Assembly: GCA_916048095.2 (NCBI GenBank)
Contig: OU696570.1
Coordinates: 13,745,520 to 13,809,519, forward strand
DNA from: Sacculina carcini
Taxonomy: Eukaryota; Arthropoda; Thecostraca; Sacculinidae
Reading direction: 5' to 3'
Length of the DNA: 64,000 nt
Made by a program: the position numbers and the translations under genes. Within the stretch, counting starts at the first letter, position 1. Every line of letters begins with the position of its first letter. The notes beneath the pieces are model-generated. The model was given only the letters and a program-made list of their open reading frames with translations, ran no database searches and had not been told where the DNA came from. Positions 1 through 32,725 of this stretch are shown here, piece by piece.

Positions 1-622
1 TTAACCTTTAACTAGAGAATGTGGAGTGGTGTATTTCGTGCACTTGTTCGAGAAGTAACGATTTAAATGTGTTAAAGCGTACAGATTCACGGCAAGGTGC
101 TCTCTGGACCCGGCCTAGTCCTCTATTGCCTGGGTTTATAGCCTCTTGTTTGACATCGCTGCAATGCCTCACTTGGGGAATACCGTCCGTGTAAAGTGCT
201 CAGTAGCTTAGACCAGTGGTTCTCAACCTTTTTCTCAACCCGTGGCTCCCTTCAACACAATGCTAGTCCTTGTGGCCCCCCAAAACAGTCCTTGGATCCC
301 CTAGAAATCCCATAAAAACATGGATTGTCATACATCGTGGATAGTGAGAAAACATGGTGGCCCCCCATTTTTAATTCGGTCTTATGGCCCCCCAAGGGTC
401 CCACGTTATATGGCCCAAGTTGAGAAACACTGGCTTAGACGCTGAACTCTCATGTGCCAGAGGTTCACAGTTCGAATCCTGGCCCGGGTTCGTTTATCAA
501 CACTTCGGCGTGAGCTTACCGGGATTTAAATCGCTGTAGATGAGCTCACAGCGGGTTCCAAACGGATGGTTCTCGCTTAACATCAATAACAATGCTGATG
601 GCTGGTTTCATGTGTGTGCCAG
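1..622. other. LIN52 intron with tRNA-derived SINE and nested MITE
   Basis: No coding sequence is recognised here. The stretch precedes the LIN52 exon and is read as intron. It contains a tRNA-like SINE: the tRNA-like part lies at about 200-213 and 441-500, with the B-box-like GGTTCGAATCC region reduced to AGTTCGAATCC near 470. The SINE body runs to about 590. A 219-bp hAT MITE splits the SINE and is annotated separately. The SINE matches the copy at 24955-25250 over both head and body. Confidence 0.6.
214..432. mobile_element. hAT-type MITE with intact 8-bp target duplication
   Basis: The element begins CAGTGGTTCTCAACC and ends GTTGAGAAACACTG, imperfect terminal inverted repeats of the hAT type. 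It is flanked on both sides by GCTTAGAC (206-213 and 433-440), an exact 8-bp target-site duplication. Removing the element and one duplication restores the SINE reading AGTAGCTTAGACGCTGAAC, which matches the SINE at 24955 (TAGCTCAGTGGTTAGGCGCTGAAC) apart from small differences. It has no coding capacity, so it was mobilised in trans. The near-symmetrical ends and clean duplication suggest a fairly recent insertion. Confidence 0.88.
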
Positions 623-759
623 AGTACGCCAACCTGACACCCACGCAGATGATTGAAGAGGTGAAGCAGCTGCAGAACGTGGCCTACCTGCTCGGTCTCG
701 ACGAGGCCAAGGAAATGAGGCGTGGCAAGTACCTCAACATTCTCAGACGAGGCTCGTGA
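623..759 (+). CDS. LIN52: LIN52, last coding exon (partial gene)
   Basis: LIN52 is a small subunit of the MuvB core of the DREAM complex, which represses cell-cycle genes in the nucleus. The exon follows an acceptor ending TGTGTGTGCCAG and encodes 44 residues to a TGA at 757-759. The stretch LQNVAYLLGLDEAKEMRRGK followed by YLNIL matches the conserved C-terminal helix of LIN52 (in vertebrates LQNLAYQLGLDESREMTRGK, then FLNIL). The exon enters in phase 1 (two bases, AG, complete the first codon). Upstream exons lie outside the window or are not recognisable. The downstream neighbour EIF4B is convergent, 682 bp away. I see no AATAAA close downstream. Confidence 0.85.
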
Positions 760-1441
760 TTGTTCGCCTGAGACGCCGTGTACGATTGTTTACGCGTGTA
801 ATGTGTGTCATTTATATCTGCACAAGCATGTGTTTGTTATTACGTCACATGTTCTTTTATTGTATTGCGTTGCGTTTTATTGTCGCGCAGATGATTAGTG
901 ACAATGATAGTGACAGCATGTGTGTTCAACATTCGGTGTGGAAACGGATGATGTTTCCGATTGGTGCATCACATGGAATTCCTGTACCAAAATTTCAGCA
1001 TATATACAGACTTCCGTATGCTTCCATCCAGATGTGATTGTGTATTTCAAATTCGTCAACAAAGCAACGACGTTCAGTATATTGCATGCATATTTTATCT
1101 CTTATTTCTTGCCTGCATATTTTATTTCTTCCCCAGATATCACGACCAATACACGCATACTTCTATTGAATAGCCAATTTACGCACGATATATAAAATTA
1201 TATTAGCGAAATAACTGACATGAGACAGGTACAACCACAAAGGGCCGCATTACGATACAGAAAGGAAGCCGATAAAAGACACACACACGCACTTATGCAT
1301 GCCAGGGTATGCATAGAAAAATTCATGGAGACATGAGGCCATACCAGCAAGCAGACGCCATGCTTCAGCATACAGAGTATAATGCGTGTTTTGCTTCATC
1401 ACTGCTTCAGCACGCAACACTCACGGGTAACCGAGACAATC
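760..1441. other. Intergenic region between convergent LIN52 and EIF4B
   Basis: AT-rich sequence without recognised genes. It should hold the 3' UTRs of both genes. A TTTATT at 1121-1126 reads AATAAA on the minus strand, 316 bp past the EIF4B stop, and is a possible poly(A) signal for that gene. The short open frames at 756-1195 show no similarity I recognise. Confidence 0.4.
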
Positions 1442-2986
1442 CTAAGAATCCTCTACTTCGTTTTCTAGAGCACTGAAACAGCTTTTCTCTACAAAATCGG
1501 CCTGGTCGTTGTTCGATCGAGAAAGCGAATAGCGCACCGGTTCCTTTTGTACAGAGCCATTGGTTTTTCCATTGGAAGTTGTACGGTCGTCCGGGATGTT
1601 ATGACTGGAACCAGACTCTGGCTCGGTGAGTCGGATATCGCGGCAGGCGTCGGCACGTCTACTGGCAAACGTTTTCTCGCCGCCTCGATCTGATTCCCTC
1701 TCGCTGGATAGATACACCTTGGACAATCGCTCCTCTACCTCGCGCTCCTTAGCGCTGGTATCGACCGGTTTGGCGCCACCGAATATACTCGACTGAGAAG
1801 TGGCTTGACTAGGAGTATCTACGGGCACGGATCGTGGTTTCAAATTAAGCTTGGGTCGGGAAGAACCACCGCGCTCCGTCGTACCCCTCTCATGATCAGC
1901 ATCAACAGAAGGACGACCTCCATCCTTCGCAGACGACATATCCCGACTATCCGGAGGTGTCCAGCGTTCGTCGCGTTTGGAATCACTGTCGCCACGCTGA
2001 GGACCGCGATCTTCGTATCTAGCTCCTCCGTCATCATACCGGGGACCTCTGTCTTCGTACCTGGGACCCCGACTTTCGAATCTTGCACCACTATCCTCAT
2101 ACCTGGGACCCCTGTCGTCGAATCTTGGACCTCGATCTTCATATCTAGGACCTCGGCTTTCATATCGAGGACTTCTATCATCATACCTGGGCCCTCGATC
2201 ATCATATCGGGGACCTCTATCATCATATCTAGGCCCTCGGTCTTCGTACCTGGGACCTTGGCGTGCCTGATCTCTGCTGTACTCGGCAAAGGTCGGAACA
2301 TCTTTGTATTTGCTGGGAGGACGTGAAGACGTGGAAGACGACGACTGCGACTCGTCGCCGAATGTCCGCCGGTCACTGCCGAACGACCTTCCGCCACTGA
2401 AACCGCCGCCGCCTCCTCCGCTACCAGCCGCCAATCGCGGCCCCGATCTCCAGTCTCCGTCCGACCGATCGTCCTCGCGCGTAAAACCCGCTTGACCGGC
2501 GCGCTGTTGGTCACGCTCCGATTGTGTCTTCACGTCGACACGCACCTTGCGACCGCACACTTCCAAATCGTCCATCTGCAACGCCTCGATAAGATCGTCC
2601 TTGGTCTCAAACTCGACGTATCCGTAGCCACGGAACCGGCCGCCCGGATCCAGCGGCAAATGAACATCGACCACTCGCAGATCCTTGAAGATCTGACGAA
2701 GCATGTCTTCACTGGCGTCATACGAGATGTTGCCGATGAACGCCTTGAACGGTGGGTAGTTGGGTACACGACTGGGATCCACATGCGAACCACCACGCAC
2801 ACTGGAGGGCGCAGTCGGCAGTACGACCACCTTTTCGGCACCATCATCTTCCATGGCATCGGCCCAGGAATCAACTTTCTTGGTAATCGACACTACTTTG
2901 CCGGCACCCGTGTCGCTCCCCGAATGTAAAAACTCATTGAGATTCAGAGTGGTGCCCTTCTTGCGCTTGCCCTTTTTGGACGACAT
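1442..2986 (-). CDS. EIF4B: Eukaryotic translation initiation factor 4B, intronless
   Basis: eIF4B stimulates the eIF4A helicase and helps ribosome recruitment to mRNA in the cytoplasm. The protein has 514 residues (human about 611). Residues 1-45 match the eIF4B N-terminus (KKGKRKKGTTLNLNEFL, then SWAD). One RRM spans about 78-155, with RNP2 AFIGNI at 82-87 and RNP1 RGYGYVEF at 119-126. Residues 244-327 are 12 copies of a 7-residue repeat of type GPRYDDR, the equivalent of the DRYG region that mediates self-association and eIF3 binding. PKLNLKPRS and SSIFGGAKPVDT followed by EREVEERL are near-identical to vertebrate eIF4B. The whole CDS is one exon, while neighbouring genes have many introns. 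It is divergent from POLR3B, with 1.57 kb between start codons. Confidence 0.93.
   Translation of the reverse strand: MSSKKGKRKKGTTLNLNEFLHSGSDTGAGKVVSITKKVDSWADAMEDDGAEKVVVLPTAPSSVRGGSHVDPSRVPNYPPFKAFIGNISYDASEDMLRQIFKDLRVVDVHLPLDPGGRFRGYGYVEFETKDDLIEALQMDDLEVCGRKVRVDVKTQSERDQQRAGQAGFTREDDRSDGDWRSGPRLAAGSGGGGGGFSGGRSFGSDRRTFGDESQSSSSTSSRPPSKYKDVPTFAEYSRDQARQGPRYEDRGPRYDDRGPRYDDRGPRYDDRSPRYESRGPRYEDRGPRFDDRGPRYEDSGARFESRGPRYEDRGPRYDDGGARYEDRGPQRGDSDSKRDERWTPPDSRDMSSAKDGGRPSVDADHERGTTERGGSSRPKLNLKPRSVPVDTPSQATSQSSIFGGAKPVDTSAKEREVEERLSKVYLSSERESDRGGEKTFASRRADACRDIRLTEPESGSSHNIPDDRTTSNGKTNGSVQKEPVRYSLSRSNNDQADFVEKSCFSALENEVEDS
2006..2257 (-). repeat. 21-bp coding tandem repeat (GPRYDDR region of EIF4B)
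   Basis: Twelve tandem 21-bp units encode the 7-residue repeat of eIF4B. The units differ mainly between E and D at position 5 and between Y and F at position 4. The reading frame is kept because the period is a multiple of three. Confidence 0.85.
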
Positions 2987-4557
2987 TTTGAAGCCGAACT
3001 CCCACTGAACGTACGCTAGTTAACCCGACCTGAAATCATATGAATATTGTAGTACTCGGATTCGTACACACATTGTGCATGAATAAGCCGCGCGTTTGCC
3101 AAGCAAAACGAATCACACAGCACATACATTCATTTTCCCAACAAATTGGCGAATAACCACACAAAAACGTCACACCCCAGTAACCAACTACAACTCGAAC
3201 TTAGTTGCCTAATAGCTAAACACTGAGTAGTTGTCTCTATTAGATCAAATCTTTGTCGTAGTATGGATGTTTCTACGAGACACAAATAAACCCTCGGCGC
3301 GAACGTCCCAGAATACATCCCTAATTTCATCCTAAACTCTTGACATTTTCAATCTACCTCGTTTGTATTGCATACCCATTCCCGAGGTCTATACAAAATC
3401 ATAATCCCAAACTCTGTAACCCAACCCAAACTTACTTCACCAGGCAAGCATAAATTGCCATAGGGACGTCACTCATGTAAAGGGTATAGGATATTTTATT
3501 GATTGTGTCTGAACCTCCCCATTTCCCACCGAAAACGTAGTATTAAAATCGTATTGAAAACTGACTCGAAATTTCCGCCATTATTCTACAAAAACAGAAT
3601 ACACAATATTTCAGAGTAATCGCTGGTTTTATACGTACGCCGCGCCACATAAATCCGATACAAAATACAAACTGATGTCAGCCAGAACCTACCGACGTAG
3701 AGAAAAACTCTGGTGACAGAATTGGCTCCCAAACTCGTAGTGGAAAATTGGTAGAACAAGTCAAGTGCAACAAATGTTTGGAAAATCCCCGTTACAATAA
3801 AACACCATTAACGCTAATATTCCACAAAGTAACGTGCAAAACAATGCTGGAAACAAATGAGCCGATTGAGGACAAATAAACGAATTGATTGGCATGATTG
3901 AACGAAGTTCAAAACAAGCGTAAGGCTTGAACCTTCAATGACCGCCAAAACTGACCATAAAAATAAAGAATATTTAAACAAAACAAATAAAGAGGTGTTG
4001 ATTGTAAGCGAACAAACCAGAACGAAAAAGAATCGGCGAAAACCGGAAACCATATGGGAAACAAGCAAACGTACACACCGGATACTTGCACCGATGACAG
4101 GTTCATATGAAAAAGAGTCGTGTAATAAACCAAGCTATTATTCTGGCTGAAAAATTACTGTAATTTTGTCAAGACGGTGAAATATAAATCAGTTTTTGTA
4201 TTGTTTTGAAACTGTTTGATTTTGCTCGTTACTGAAATCAGGAGTAATCGAATTTAATGAATGTATTGAGTGATTGAGTACTTATTTTATTTGATACAAA
4301 ACGCTAAAAAAATTGATTTTGATCTAAAAACTCAAAAATAGGAAATTTGATGGTTGAACTTAGGACACTTGAAGCTCTTGTTAAACACAATTATATGTTT
4401 AAAACACATGCATGTGCGTCGGACCGATGTGTTCATTATGCTTTTGAAGCTTGGGTCGTGTTGTGTGTTTCTTACTGGTCAATGGTGCAATTCTTCAATT
4501 TATCCATTAGTCTTCTGTAATTACGTGTGTAAATTAATGAGGCTGACGTAGTCCGTC
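2987..4557. other. Divergent promoter region EIF4B / POLR3B
   Basis: AT-rich spacer between two divergent start codons. No TATA box, tandem repeat or recognisable transposon stands out. Both genes are housekeeping and probably start from here. The open frames on both strands at 3814-4150 are shadows of each other with no similarity I know. Confidence 0.4.
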
Positions 4558-23620
<19,063 letters not shown>

Positions 23621-23872
23621 ATGAAAGTTCGCTTTATCGTGTGTTTGTGTATGTTTGTACGTTTTATTGGTATCAATATCGATTGATATTGTCAAGAAAG
23701 GTGTTTTCCGAGAGTTGTTTTGTTGTTTCGCGTCTTAACTGTATGCTACATTTATATGCGAATATTGCTAATATAAATTAGCTCAGTCAATGATCTCTAC
23801 GACCTAAGCACAAAGTATAAAGCCATAACATTGAGCGGGCACATTCAAGACAAATCCAGTTGTGCCAAATCA

Positions 23873-23878
23873 AATAAA
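23873..23878 (+). promoter_or_regulatory. Candidate POLR3B poly(A) signal AATAAA
   Basis: The first AATAAA after the POLR3B stop, 253 bp downstream and before the COX7C start. It is a typical distance for a 3' UTR. Confidence 0.5.
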
Positions 23879-24340
23879 GAGAAGAAACTATATTATTTGT
23901 GGTATGTTCTCTTTGGCTGGCGCATTTTCTCAGCATGATAGTCAATGTTAGATGCATTTTTTAGTCTGTCGGGTATGGCATCCATGCGTAACTGGGTGTG
24001 ACGTCAGTAATTTGAGTATTTCCAAATTTCGTTGCAATATTTTGTAAAAACTTTGGGAACGATATTCGTACGCTGGCTGTACTAAATCTTTAGACGATAA
24101 AATATTTAATTATAATTATTCCGACAATACAAATTGCAAATTTTCGTACAAGGTCGATCTTAGCTGAAAGTTTTCTGACCAACTGAAATACAATTCGTTC
24201 ACTGGCAATTTCTATGAGTTGGCAACTTTACTGCCGTTTTCAGCTATTGCTGCTATTGGTTTGTTATTGGTTGTGCTGAATAATCTATTGATTATTGTTT
24301 TGGAATATCATCTGCAAGCATTTAAGATCACTTTGAAGTC

Positions 24341-24541
24341 ATGTTGCATCGATCGCTTGCTCAAATCCGTCGCTTGACTACGTCTGCAGTCAGAATGGAA
24401 GAAGACAACATGATTATGAGGTCGTTCTTCTTTTCGGACGGATATTATCAGAAGCTGTTTCGCTACTTCTCCTACATCGGAGTGAGCCTTGTTCCTACGA
24501 TTGTTCTTCATAAACTGATCGTGAAGGGATCCAAAAAGTGA
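24341..24541 (+). CDS. COX7C: Cytochrome c oxidase subunit 7C-like, intronless
   Basis: COX7C is a small single-pass subunit of respiratory complex IV in the mitochondrial inner membrane. The 66-residue protein starts MLHRSLAQIRRLTTSAVR, an arginine-rich presequence resembling the vertebrate MLGQSIRRFTTSVVR. A short polar stretch and SFFFSDGYYQKLFRYFSYIG follow, then VSLVPTIVLHKLIVK. This aligns with the vertebrate PFSVENKW, then YFGSAF and VRHQLLK. One membrane segment spans about 41-58. The length is the family norm (63). No intron is seen. It starts 720 bp after POLR3B, same strand. The similarity is modest because the protein is short. Confidence 0.65.
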   Translation: MLHRSLAQIRRLTTSAVRMEEDNMIMRSFFFSDGYYQKLFRYFSYIGVSLVPTIVLHKLIVKGSKK

Positions 24542-24954
24542 GCCTGTGTTTGGATGACTGTTTATGTCAGCAAGGTAACAAATGTGTATTTCATAGAAGA
24601 TTCAGTGTGAAGTGTGTGAATATATTTCGCCCATATGTCCTTAATCCAAATTTTTATTCAAATATGGGTATGAATTTGTATTGCAGTGTGTCCGTCTGGT
24701 GTATAATTGGGAAGTATTGACCGCGTGAACTTTGAATTCGCGTGAACTGCGAATTAACACACGTGACAACTATAACAACGCACTACACATAACAATTATA
24801 CAACATGGACCTAATTGCTATATCAGGCCATAATTGGTGGTATTTAACGTTTTTATGTAAAGCGATTGGCTTAATGTGAAAAATGTATTTCTACTTGAGC
24901 GTAGTGTTACTTTATGCGTCCTGTGTGGTGTAACTCGTCTTATTAATCAATATC

Positions 24955-25250
24955 TTCCAGAGTAGCTCAGTGGTTAGGCGCTGAACTCTCGTGTCAGAGG
25001 TTCTCGGTTCGAATCCTGGCCGGGATTCGTTCATCAACACCTCCGTTTGAGTCTACCGGGAGTCAGCCCTGTAGATGAGTGCACAGTGGGGCGTGCCATA
25101 TAGTCTAAAGTTGGCTGGTGCGCGCTTAAAACGCCAATAACAACAACAGGGAATACCGGACCTGTGGAACGACACGGACGTTGCCGTGTCTTTCCTGAGG
25201 AGCTCGAGGTTGCTCGGCCAGACAACCTGAGGAACAACAACAACAGGAAA
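24955..25250 (+). mobile_element. tRNA-derived SINE (family A)
   Basis: The head has an A box (TAGCTCAGTGGTTAGGCGC) and a B box (GGTTCGAATCC), the internal Pol III promoter. The body has CATCAACACCTCCGTTTGAG and CTGTAGATGAGTGCACAGTG, ending in AACAAC repeats. It is the uninterrupted relative of the SINE at 200-590. An intact tRNA is excluded because no acceptor stem closes the head. Confidence 0.78.
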
Positions 25251-25721
25251 ACCTGTTAAATGGCAAGTACCGTCTCGGTCGCTCCATTTACCGGTTATGG
25301 TTTAATCAGAAAGATGAGAGCCAACGAGAAAAGAGACAAACATCAAATGAAAAAACGGTGGCGTCATAGGATGATCAAAGAGCTTTAAATTAAGTGTTTG
25401 AATCGGGGTCATATAGCATGAAATCCAGAAAAGTCTTCCTGTTTCCATGGTGAATTCCCGCGCTCTCCTTATCGGTTCTCTGTGATTACTGCTCTCAGAA
25501 AGCCTGCCCACTGAGGGGAAATATTCTGGGCATCACCACATATCTTTGTCGCCGCGCTACAATGCATGTCTGCGGTGACGTTGAACGGGTGTCGTGCTGT
25601 GCTGTCGTGTGTCGTGCTGTATCAGATGCGATTCAATTTTAAATGAAGGCTGCTCATCTGCTGCTTCACAGGTATGTATATACTAACCTTACGTAACCTT
25701 ACGGCGTTACTGGACGCAGGC

Positions 25722-26255
25722 CTAGTCGGCCTCTATGTCCAGATCTTCATCACAATACAAATCATGTTGGCGAGTGGCGGCAATAAATTTCCCCAGGGGA
25801 TCATGTCTAATTTCTTGTTTACTCCACCACTTATCTAGTCGCCTTTCAAATGATACAATATTTGGAGCCTCTACAATATTATTCGGCAAACTATTCCATA
25901 CATCCACTACCCTCACGGAAAAAGGCTTTTGCCGCCTTCTAGTTCGACATCTAGGCATAATTACCTTCATACAATTTCCTCGAGTCACTCCTTCGTTTTT
26001 CTCAAATCTCATATTCACGTCCTTGTCATATTTGTTATTCATAATTTTGTACATCTCGATCATGTCTCCTCTCATTCTCCTATACAACATGGTAGGCAGC
26101 TGCAACAATCGTAACCTTTCTTGGTATGTCATACCATGTAAACCGGGAATATTCTTAGATGCTCTCCTCAAGACATTTTCAATGGCAGTTACATCCTTTT
26201 TCAGGTACGGAGACCAAACTGCCTGACCGTATTCCAGGTGAGGTCTCACTACAGC
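25722..26255 (-). mobile_element. LINE fragment, C-terminal reverse transcriptase (CR1/Jockey-like)
   Basis: An open frame of 175 codons carries RPHLEYGQAVWSPYLKKD, LPTMLYRRMRGDMIEMYKI and VVDVWNSLPNNIV. This is the thumb and C-terminal tail of CR1/Jockey-group non-LTR reverse transcriptases. The 5' part of the element is missing. Its 3' end differs from the LINE ends at 7195 and 28560, so it is a second subfamily. Confidence 0.85.
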
Positions 26256-27300
26256 TTTGAAAAGTCGACGGAACGTTGGATTGTCCAGATGTTTGAACGT
26301 TCGCCTTATCTATACTGTCAATGCTAATAATTTAATATTGTACAGACTTATATTTAATAAACCATACACATTTTTTCTTATTCAAAATTGTTTGAGCTGC
26401 ATCGTTTTGTTACGTTTGGTCAAATATATAATTAAAATGATAGTAATTTTTTAGTAAATAATTTCTGACGTATTTGTCGTTTAGTGCAATTATCAATAGA
26501 TACAGATGGCGATTATTTGTCCTCAACAAATTTATACATATCATGGCATAATTTTTGACTAATTGTTGTTTATATCAACTGGCATCCCTAGAAAACTCAC
26601 GTAAATATCATTCGTGCAGTCCGAGTGGTGTTCTGTCGTGTTAATTCGTTATTTATTGAATGTTATATCTGCTGATAGTCTTACGAAAAACTAGTTAGGG
26701 GACCGTGGGATTAGCCAGTGTGCTCCATTGACGGTTGGTTCGGATTTGATCTGCTACAAAGGTAAATGGACGCTGCCATTGTAGGATCAGATTGTTCAAC
26801 TTATTTAGTTAAAAACTTATGTACTTTCTTTCGGAGAATAATGTTCTTCTAGGCTGTAATTCCATATATTAAGCAAATTTGACATTAGTCAATTGTGTGG
26901 ATGCATCAGTCAGTTGTGTATCGCAGTGTTTGATTTTCGTAATTGGTTTGTGAAGTCTTGCGGTCTGAAACACTGTTCCTTCATTAGTTCACGTCGTGCC
27001 CTTGCGGAGCTGGCGACCTGAGCGGATAATGCCATTGTTTTTATTCAATATTTTTTATACATAGTTTTTTACCTAGTTTCCCTGCTTTGAGGGACTAAAA
27101 TAAGCTTCCTCATTCCGTAGGTGGAGGGTTTAGCTTATTTCCCGCATAATGCACACGGCAATTTGGTTTATAAACTACGCTAACGCTGCTAGCTGATAGG
27201 TCTCACTTGGCAGCGCTATAGTGCGTGACTGTTGCTCTTTGTCGCGACGCGTCACATTGGTCACTGTGCGCCGTTGTTTGTCACAGCTGTTGCGGCATTC

Positions 27301-31281
<3,981 letters not shown>

Positions 31282-31817
31282 TACCGTCGCTTGTTTGTTT
31301 GTTTGTCTGTTTGTGATGACGTCATCACCTGTGCATTGTGTTGCAATGATGGCGACGATTTGCAACCAGCTGGACTTCATATCTTGATCATGATTGTGAT
31401 GGAGCTTGTCGCTGTCAGCCTATATAATGAGTCTACATTATGATGGATGCTCGGTTGTTTCGCAGTGTGATGTGTGATGTGTTTTGTGATATGTTCTGTG
31501 TGTGTGTTCAATTGGTGATCTGTGTGATCCTCCATTGTTCGTTTCATTCGTGTCCTCATTGTCACTAGATGTCACTTGATTGCTGCGCGTGTCGGCGTGA
31601 ATAATATGATGTATTGTGTGTTTGTCTCTCTGTGTTTTTTGTGTGTTTGACTTTGTGTTTGTCTCTCTGTGTTTTTTGTGTGTTTGTCTCTCTGTGTTCC
31701 GTACTGGAAACAGTGATTGGGGTTTAAGTACAGGGGTAACTCAGGGTAACTGCAGTGGTGACTCACGCCGCTTTAAAACGGACACGTTGATGAACTAATC
31801 TGATTTGAACTAACCTG

Positions 31818-32032
31818 TGTGGGGAATTTCCCTGTCTGGTAGGGAATGGAAGAGTTGCCAAGTGGGAAGCTAAAGGTCGGACAGAACAGGTCAACTATTT
31901 GTGTTTTTATCAGTTCAAATTCGTTTATTTTTGTTTCTGATGACATTTACTTCAATGTAATAACTTAATTGGTTGAATTTATCAGCGCTCTTGTGACAAA
32001 TGACACATTAAGAAGTGGGGAATGAGAGAAAA
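31818..32032 (+). mobile_element. hAT-like repeat M2, copy
   Basis: Nearly the same as 12780-13025 (AATGGAAGAGTTGCCAAGTG, GGAAGCTAAAGGTCGGACAG), but the CAGTGG end is missing. It lies between DNAJC8 and GOLGA2. Confidence 0.65.
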
Positions 32033-32086
32033 AATGTCAAGTTAACAACTGATTTAGTACAATATCTCTCTAGAGATATCTACTCT

Positions 32087-32133
32087 AGTCTTTATTCTCT
32101 CTAGAGATATATACTCAAGAATGAATAAAGACT
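32087..32133. promoter_or_regulatory. Inverted repeat with AATAAA on both strands
   Basis: AGTCTTTATTC (32087-32097) and GAATAAAGACT (32123-32133) are perfectly complementary 11-mers. The right one carries AATAAA on the plus strand (for DNAJC8, 843 bp past its stop). The left one carries AATAAA on the minus strand (for GOLGA2, 630 bp past its stop). Use as a two-way poly(A) site is inference. Confidence 0.45.
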
Positions 32134-32436
32134 GGTTGATATACTGCGCAGTACAGTCCGTTCTACCAAGTTCATACAAGTTCTATCAAGTTGATCGCAA
32201 TGTAGTTCTCTTGTATTTTATCAACCATGCTGGTTTAATACACACAAATGTTAACAAACAAATAATACGAAAAATCAAAATATACGGATTTGAAACACTA
32301 TAATTAAAAGACAATTATACCCAAACTTCTTAACGCCAACTTATAAGTTAATTGATACCATAAAACCACACATAAAACACGCAACAATATTGCCCTGACA
32401 AACGCAACAGCACACTATAGATTTGACAATACTGAA

Positions 32437-32717
32437 CGGCAGCTGTCACTTGACGTACGGCAGGTGCCACTTGACGTACGGCAGGTGCCACTTGACGTAC
32501 GGCAGGTGCCACTTGACGTACGGCAGGTGCCACTTGACGTACGGCAGGTGCCACTTGACGTACGGCAGCTGTCACTTGACGTACGGCAGCTGTCACTTGA
32601 CGTACGGCAGCTGTCACTTGACGTACGGCAGCTGTCACTTGACGTACGGCAGGTGCCACTTGACGTACGGCAGGTGCCACTTGACGTACGGCAGGTGCCA
32701 CTTGACGTACGGCAGGT
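32437..32717. repeat. 21-bp minisatellite in GOLGA2 3' UTR
   Basis: Thirteen units of a 21-mer in two variants, GCTGTCACTTGACGTACGGCA-type and GGTGCCACTTGACGTACGG-type, in the order 1, 5, 4, 3. Each unit contains TGACGTAC, close to a cAMP-response half site. The array ends 9 bp from the GOLGA2 stop codon. Because the period is 21, frames stay open, which gives spurious 100-residue ORFs on both strands. Confidence 0.95.
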
Positions 32718-32725
32718 ATACGCAA

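Larger units (their letters stand above)
24542..27300. other. Intergenic region COX7C to DNAJC8
   Basis: Contains a tRNA-derived SINE (24955-25250), a LINE C-terminal fragment (25722-26255, minus) and AT-rich sequence. The last 600 bp before the DNAJC8 start must hold its promoter; no TATA box is evident. I see no further gene. Confidence 0.5.
31282..32725. other. Shared 3' region between convergent DNAJC8 and GOLGA2
   Basis: Holds both 3' UTRs, an M2 repeat (31818-32032), an inverted repeat with opposed poly(A) signals (32087-32133) and a 21-bp minisatellite (32437-32717). No gene is seen in it. Confidence 0.5.

Noticed and set aside
24957-25030. A functional tRNA gene
   Set aside because: It is the head of SINE family A: no closed acceptor stem, and the body continues as in the copy at 1-600.
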